A program made the position numbers and the translations under genes. The notes beneath the pieces were generated by a model, which saw only the letters and a program-made list of their open reading frames with translations, had not been told where the DNA came from and did no database searches. A stretch of DNA of 64,000 bases from JAYEIA01 sp964472505 (GTDB lineage Bacteria; Bacteroidota; Bacteroidia; Bacteroidales; JAADGE01): the NCBI GenBank assembly GCA_964472505.1, contig CAYYQW010000012.1, positions 1 to 64,000 of the forward strand, given 5' to 3'. Shown here piece by piece: positions 61,840 through 64,000 of the stretch; position 1 is the first letter of the stretch; every line of letters begins with the position of its first letter.

Positions 61840-62094
61840 ATGAAAAAAGGAATTCACCCCGAAAATTACCGCGATGTTGTTTTTAAGGATATGTCAAACG
61901 GCGAATTAGCCATTACAAAATCTACCGTAAAAACAAAAGAGACCATTGAAATAGAAGGAACAGAGTACCCATTGGTAAAACTCGAGATTTCCAGCACCTC
62001 GCATCCCTACTTCACAGGTAAGATGAAGTTTGTTGACTCAGCCGGGCGTGTAGATAAATTCAAGAAACGCTACGAAAAGTTCTCAAAGAAATAG
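61840..62094 (+). CDS. rpmE2: 50S ribosomal protein L31 type B (zinc-free form)
   Basis: An 84-residue ribosomal protein of the type B group, as shown by MKKGIHPENYRDVVFKD and the SSTSHPYFTGK...GRVDKFKKRY end. The CxxC pairs of zinc-binding L31 are absent; the protein has no cysteine. In species with two L31 genes this form replaces the zinc form under zinc starvation, but in many Bacteroidota it is the only one. No Zur site was recognised; the strong promoter suggests constitutive use. Confidence 0.97.
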   Translation: MKKGIHPENYRDVVFKDMSNGELAITKSTVKTKETIEIEGTEYPLVKLEISSTSHPYFTGKMKFVDSAGRVDKFKKRYEKFSKK

Positions 62095-62122
62095 AGACAC
62101 TGATTTGATATACTCTCATAAC

Positions 62123-62153
62123 AAAAGCTCTGCAAACTTTGTAGGGCTTTTTT
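62123..62153 (+). terminator. Terminator of rpmE2
   Basis: AAAGCTCTGC pairs with GTAGGGCTTT, including G-U pairs, and a T-tract follows (62148-62153). Confidence 0.75.
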
Positions 62154-62207
62154 GTATGGAACGAAATCAAACATGCACTCAAAAAACGTTTTTTTCGGTA
62201 TTTTGAA

Positions 62208-62215
62208 TAACTTTG
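62208..62215 (+). promoter_or_regulatory. -7 box upstream of the alt-GlmU gene
   Basis: TAACTTTG matches TAnnTTTG, 85 bases before the ATG. The -33 region is T-rich without a clear TTTG. Confidence 0.4.
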
Positions 62216-62299
62216 GCGGGCATTTAGCTTCGATGGAAGGCATTCATTGCTGTTAATTTGCCGGACTCAAAGCCATATTAACATACAAAACTCAGCGAT

Positions 62300-63487
62300 A
62301 TGAATCTGATTTTTTTTGACGACAAAGAACGAGAGCATTTATTCCCGATCACTTTCACGCGCCCGGCTGCCAAAATACGCTGCGGCATTCTGCGACTTTC
62401 ACAGAAATGGGAAAAACGCCTAAAACCGGAAAGCACCGCTTATCACACAGCCGAATATTTGAGTTCGAAATATACCTGTAAAACTGCAAAAGACAATCTG
62501 TTTATAAACGGACGGCTTTTACCCAACGAATCCATAGTGGCTGAAATATTGGCGCTTAAAACCGGAGAATGGCTGTACGACAAGGACGTACTTCTTGCGG
62601 GACGAGTATCGGAAGCTCAGGCTGATAATTTCATGGAAGACGGAGAAACAGGCACGCGCAAGCAAAAAAAATCAAACTGTTCATTAATAAATCGAGGCTA
62701 CGATATTTTCAGACTCAATGAGCAAGAAATTGAACAGGATTTTCTTTTGATTACAAAAAACAGAAGCTCCAAAAAACTTTCACCAAGCAACCGAGCCCTA
62801 CAAACCGAACGCATTTTTTTGGAAAAAGGCGCAAAAGTTGAGTTTTCAATATTAAATCCTGCGAATGGTTATATCTATATCGGCAAAGATGCCGAGATTA
62901 TGGAAAATGTCAGTGTTCGCGGCTCTTTGGCTATGAACGAGCAGGCAGTATTAAAAATGGGAGCCAAGATCTACGGCGCAAGCACTCTGGGCGAGCACTG
63001 CAAAGCCGGCGGTGAAATAAACAACAGCGTATTTTTTGCATACAGCAACAAAGCCCACGACGGATTTATGGGCAATGCCGTTATCGGCGAATGGTGCAAC
63101 ATAGGTGCCGACAGCAACAATTCCAACCTAAAGAATAATTACGACCAAGTAAAACTCTGGAGCTATCCCAAAGGCGGCTTTGAGCGCACCGGACTGCAAT
63201 TTTGCGGGCTCATCATGGGCGACCACTCCAAATGCGGCATAAACACCATGTTTAATACCGGAACGGTAGTAGGTGTAAGTGCCAATATTTTTGGTTCGGG
63301 ATTTCCGCGCAATTTCATCCCTTCATTTTCGTGGGGCGGTGCACCCGGATTTACGGAACACAAACTGCCCAAAGCATTTAAAACAGCTGAAATTATGATG
63401 GAGCGCCGTAATATACCTTTTGATGATATTGAAAAAAACATCATGGCACATATTTTTGACATGACTCAAACTTATCGCAACTTCTAA
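62300..63487 (+). CDS. Alternate GlmU-type nucleotidyltransferase/acyltransferase
   Basis: A 395-residue protein with a short N-terminal nucleotidyltransferase-like part that opens MNLIFFDDKEREHLFPITFTRP and contains AAKIRCGILRLSQKW. A left-handed beta-helix follows (about residues 190-370, with hexapeptide turns such as VSVRGSLAMNE, AKIYGASTLGEH and CNIGADSNNSNLKNNY). This is the plan of the alternate bacterial GlmU group, thought to make UDP-GlcNAc for peptidoglycan. The thioredoxin gene follows after 14 bases. Function as GlmU is inferred from family membership. Confidence 0.87.
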   Translation: MNLIFFDDKEREHLFPITFTRPAAKIRCGILRLSQKWEKRLKPESTAYHTAEYLSSKYTCKTAKDNLFINGRLLPNESIVAEILALKTGEWLYDKDVLLAGRVSEAQADNFMEDGETGTRKQKKSNCSLINRGYDIFRLNEQEIEQDFLLITKNRSSKKLSPSNRALQTERIFLEKGAKVEFSILNPANGYIYIGKDAEIMENVSVRGSLAMNEQAVLKMGAKIYGASTLGEHCKAGGEINNSVFFAYSNKAHDGFMGNAVIGEWCNIGADSNNSNLKNNYDQVKLWSYPKGGFERTGLQFCGLIMGDHSKCGINTMFNTGTVVGVSANIFGSGFPRNFIPSFSWGGAPGFTEHKLPKAFKTAEIMMERRNIPFDDIEKNIMAHIFDMTQTYRNF

Positions 63488-63501
63488 TTCAGAACAGACC
63501 A

Positions 63502-63858
63502 ATGAACACCGACTCTCACAGCCAATTTGCACCGGTAAACGGTATGGATGAATTTAACAAACTCATTCAAGAGCAAGATGCCGTCATGTTTTACTTTTCG
63601 CATGAAGCCTGCAATGTGTGCAAAGTGCTTAAACCCAAAATAGCTGAAATGCTCACGGAACATTTCCCCAAAATACAAAGCGCTTATGCCGATACGCGCC
63701 TGTATCCGGATATTGCCGGACAAAACCGTATTTTTACCGTACCCACGATTACCGTATTTTTCGGCGGCCGAGCATACATTCGCAAAAGCCGTAATATCAG
63801 CATAGACGAGCTGACCAATGAAATCCAAAGGCCTTATAAAATGATGTTTGGGGAATAA
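63502..63858 (+). CDS. Thioredoxin-family protein
   Basis: A 118-residue cytoplasmic thioredoxin fold. The active-site region is SHEACNVCKVLKP, with CNVC in place of the usual CGPC, and the cis-proline loop is FTVPTITVFFGG. The two central residues are unusual, so redox potential may differ from classical thioredoxin. No signal peptide is present. It is probably cotranscribed with the alt-GlmU gene. Confidence 0.88.
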   Translation: MNTDSHSQFAPVNGMDEFNKLIQEQDAVMFYFSHEACNVCKVLKPKIAEMLTEHFPKIQSAYADTRLYPDIAGQNRIFTVPTITVFFGGRAYIRKSRNISIDELTNEIQRPYKMMFGE

Positions 63859-63935
63859 ACAGGTACAGATAATTATTGGACATGCATTTTTGCAAAATCA
63901 TTAAGTATTTAGAGAAGCCCGAAAAGCAATTCAGA

Positions 63936-64000
63936 TTATTGTTTATGCAGCCTGTTAAAATCAGAACTTAAAGGCTTATTCTCAATATAATCATACAAAG
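63936..64000 (-). CDS. Possible C-terminal end of a gene entering from the right edge
   Basis: On the minus strand an open frame reads from the window edge LYDYIENKPLSSDFNRLHKQ and stops with TAA at 63936. Codon composition is protein-like, but twenty codons can stay open by chance in this DNA, and no family is recognisable. The rest of 63859-63935 shows nothing. Confidence 0.25.
   Translation of the reverse strand, partial: LYDYIENKPLSSDFNRLHKQ

Noticed and set aside
1..64000. tRNA, rRNA, prophage or transposase genes
   Set aside because: I scanned the gaps for cloverleaf arms, conserved rRNA segments and integrase or transposase motifs and saw none. A tRNAscan-SE and ISfinder search would settle it.

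Overview
The window looks like chromosomal DNA from a member of the Bacteroidota. It is AT-rich. Several genes are preceded by promoters of the type used in this phylum (-33 TTTG, then 17-23 bases, then -7 TAnnTTTG), the clearest being at 61759-61790 (rpmE2) and 24039-24067 (rnf operon). The gene families also fit: alt-GlmU-type nucleotidyltransferase, an rnfBCDGEA cluster headed by rseC, DUF4369/TlpA thioredoxins, propeller/SpoIIE sensors, OmpA fusions and a YaaT-free PgpH-like HD phosphodiesterase. An Rnf complex with a Marinilabiliales/Bacteroidales-like gene set is suggestive of order, but I cannot fix the genus.

Layout. 0-2.4 kb: a YoeB toxin-antitoxin pair, two different palindromic (MITE-like) elements and a YceI protein. 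2.4-9.5 kb: MATE exporter and a giant thioester alpha-2-macroglobulin. 9.5-17.7 kb: housekeeping block (RlmN, a dihydroorotate-dehydrogenase-like flavoprotein, DUF89 phosphatase, PdxA, glycosyltransferase, ECF-like sigma factor, RsmG, mitochondrial-type citrate synthase). 17.8-20.2 kb: a lipoprotein, then 1.3 kb without credible genes that holds five copies of a short promoter-leader-terminator unit, then RidA. 20.4-24 kb: a STAND-NTPase/WD40 protein and a second copy of one of the palindromic elements. 24-29.8 kb: rseC-rnfBCDGEA, a membrane ferredoxin:NAD oxidoreductase operon. 29.9-43.3 kb: envelope and signalling proteins (lipoprotein, RluA-family synthase, OmpA-propeller protein, propeller-SpoIIE phosphatase, TlpA, MazG, secreted unknowns). 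43.5-55.1 kb: a sensor/membrane block (Cache-HAMP-GAF protein, an ATP/ADP-translocase-like transporter fused to HEAT repeats and a cNMP-like domain, PgpH-type HD hydrolase; opposite strand: BI-1, MacB-like permease, NlpC/P60 lipoprotein, hybrid histidine kinase). 55.5-64 kb: two tandem FGE-like proteins, FKBP lipoprotein, NadR-like kinase, SPOR-like protein, S41 protease, PyrE, L31, alt-GlmU and a thioredoxin.

The most unusual content is non-coding. At 18.8-19.8 kb five units share a 64-70 base core that ends in a strong intrinsic terminator with an invariant UCUCC loop. Four of the five have the same upstream TTTG-N22-TA spacing, and one base pair of the stem changes from G-U to A-U between copies. 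No gene follows on that strand, so these look like a family of small RNAs rather than attenuators; I do not recognise them. A 126-base palindromic element sits inside the array. Two 168-base elements at 1.4 and 23.8 kb, in opposite orientation, share terminal inverted repeats but carry their inner hairpin flipped relative to the arms.

The window holds no recognisable tRNA or rRNA gene, CRISPR array, insertion sequence with a transposase, or prophage.
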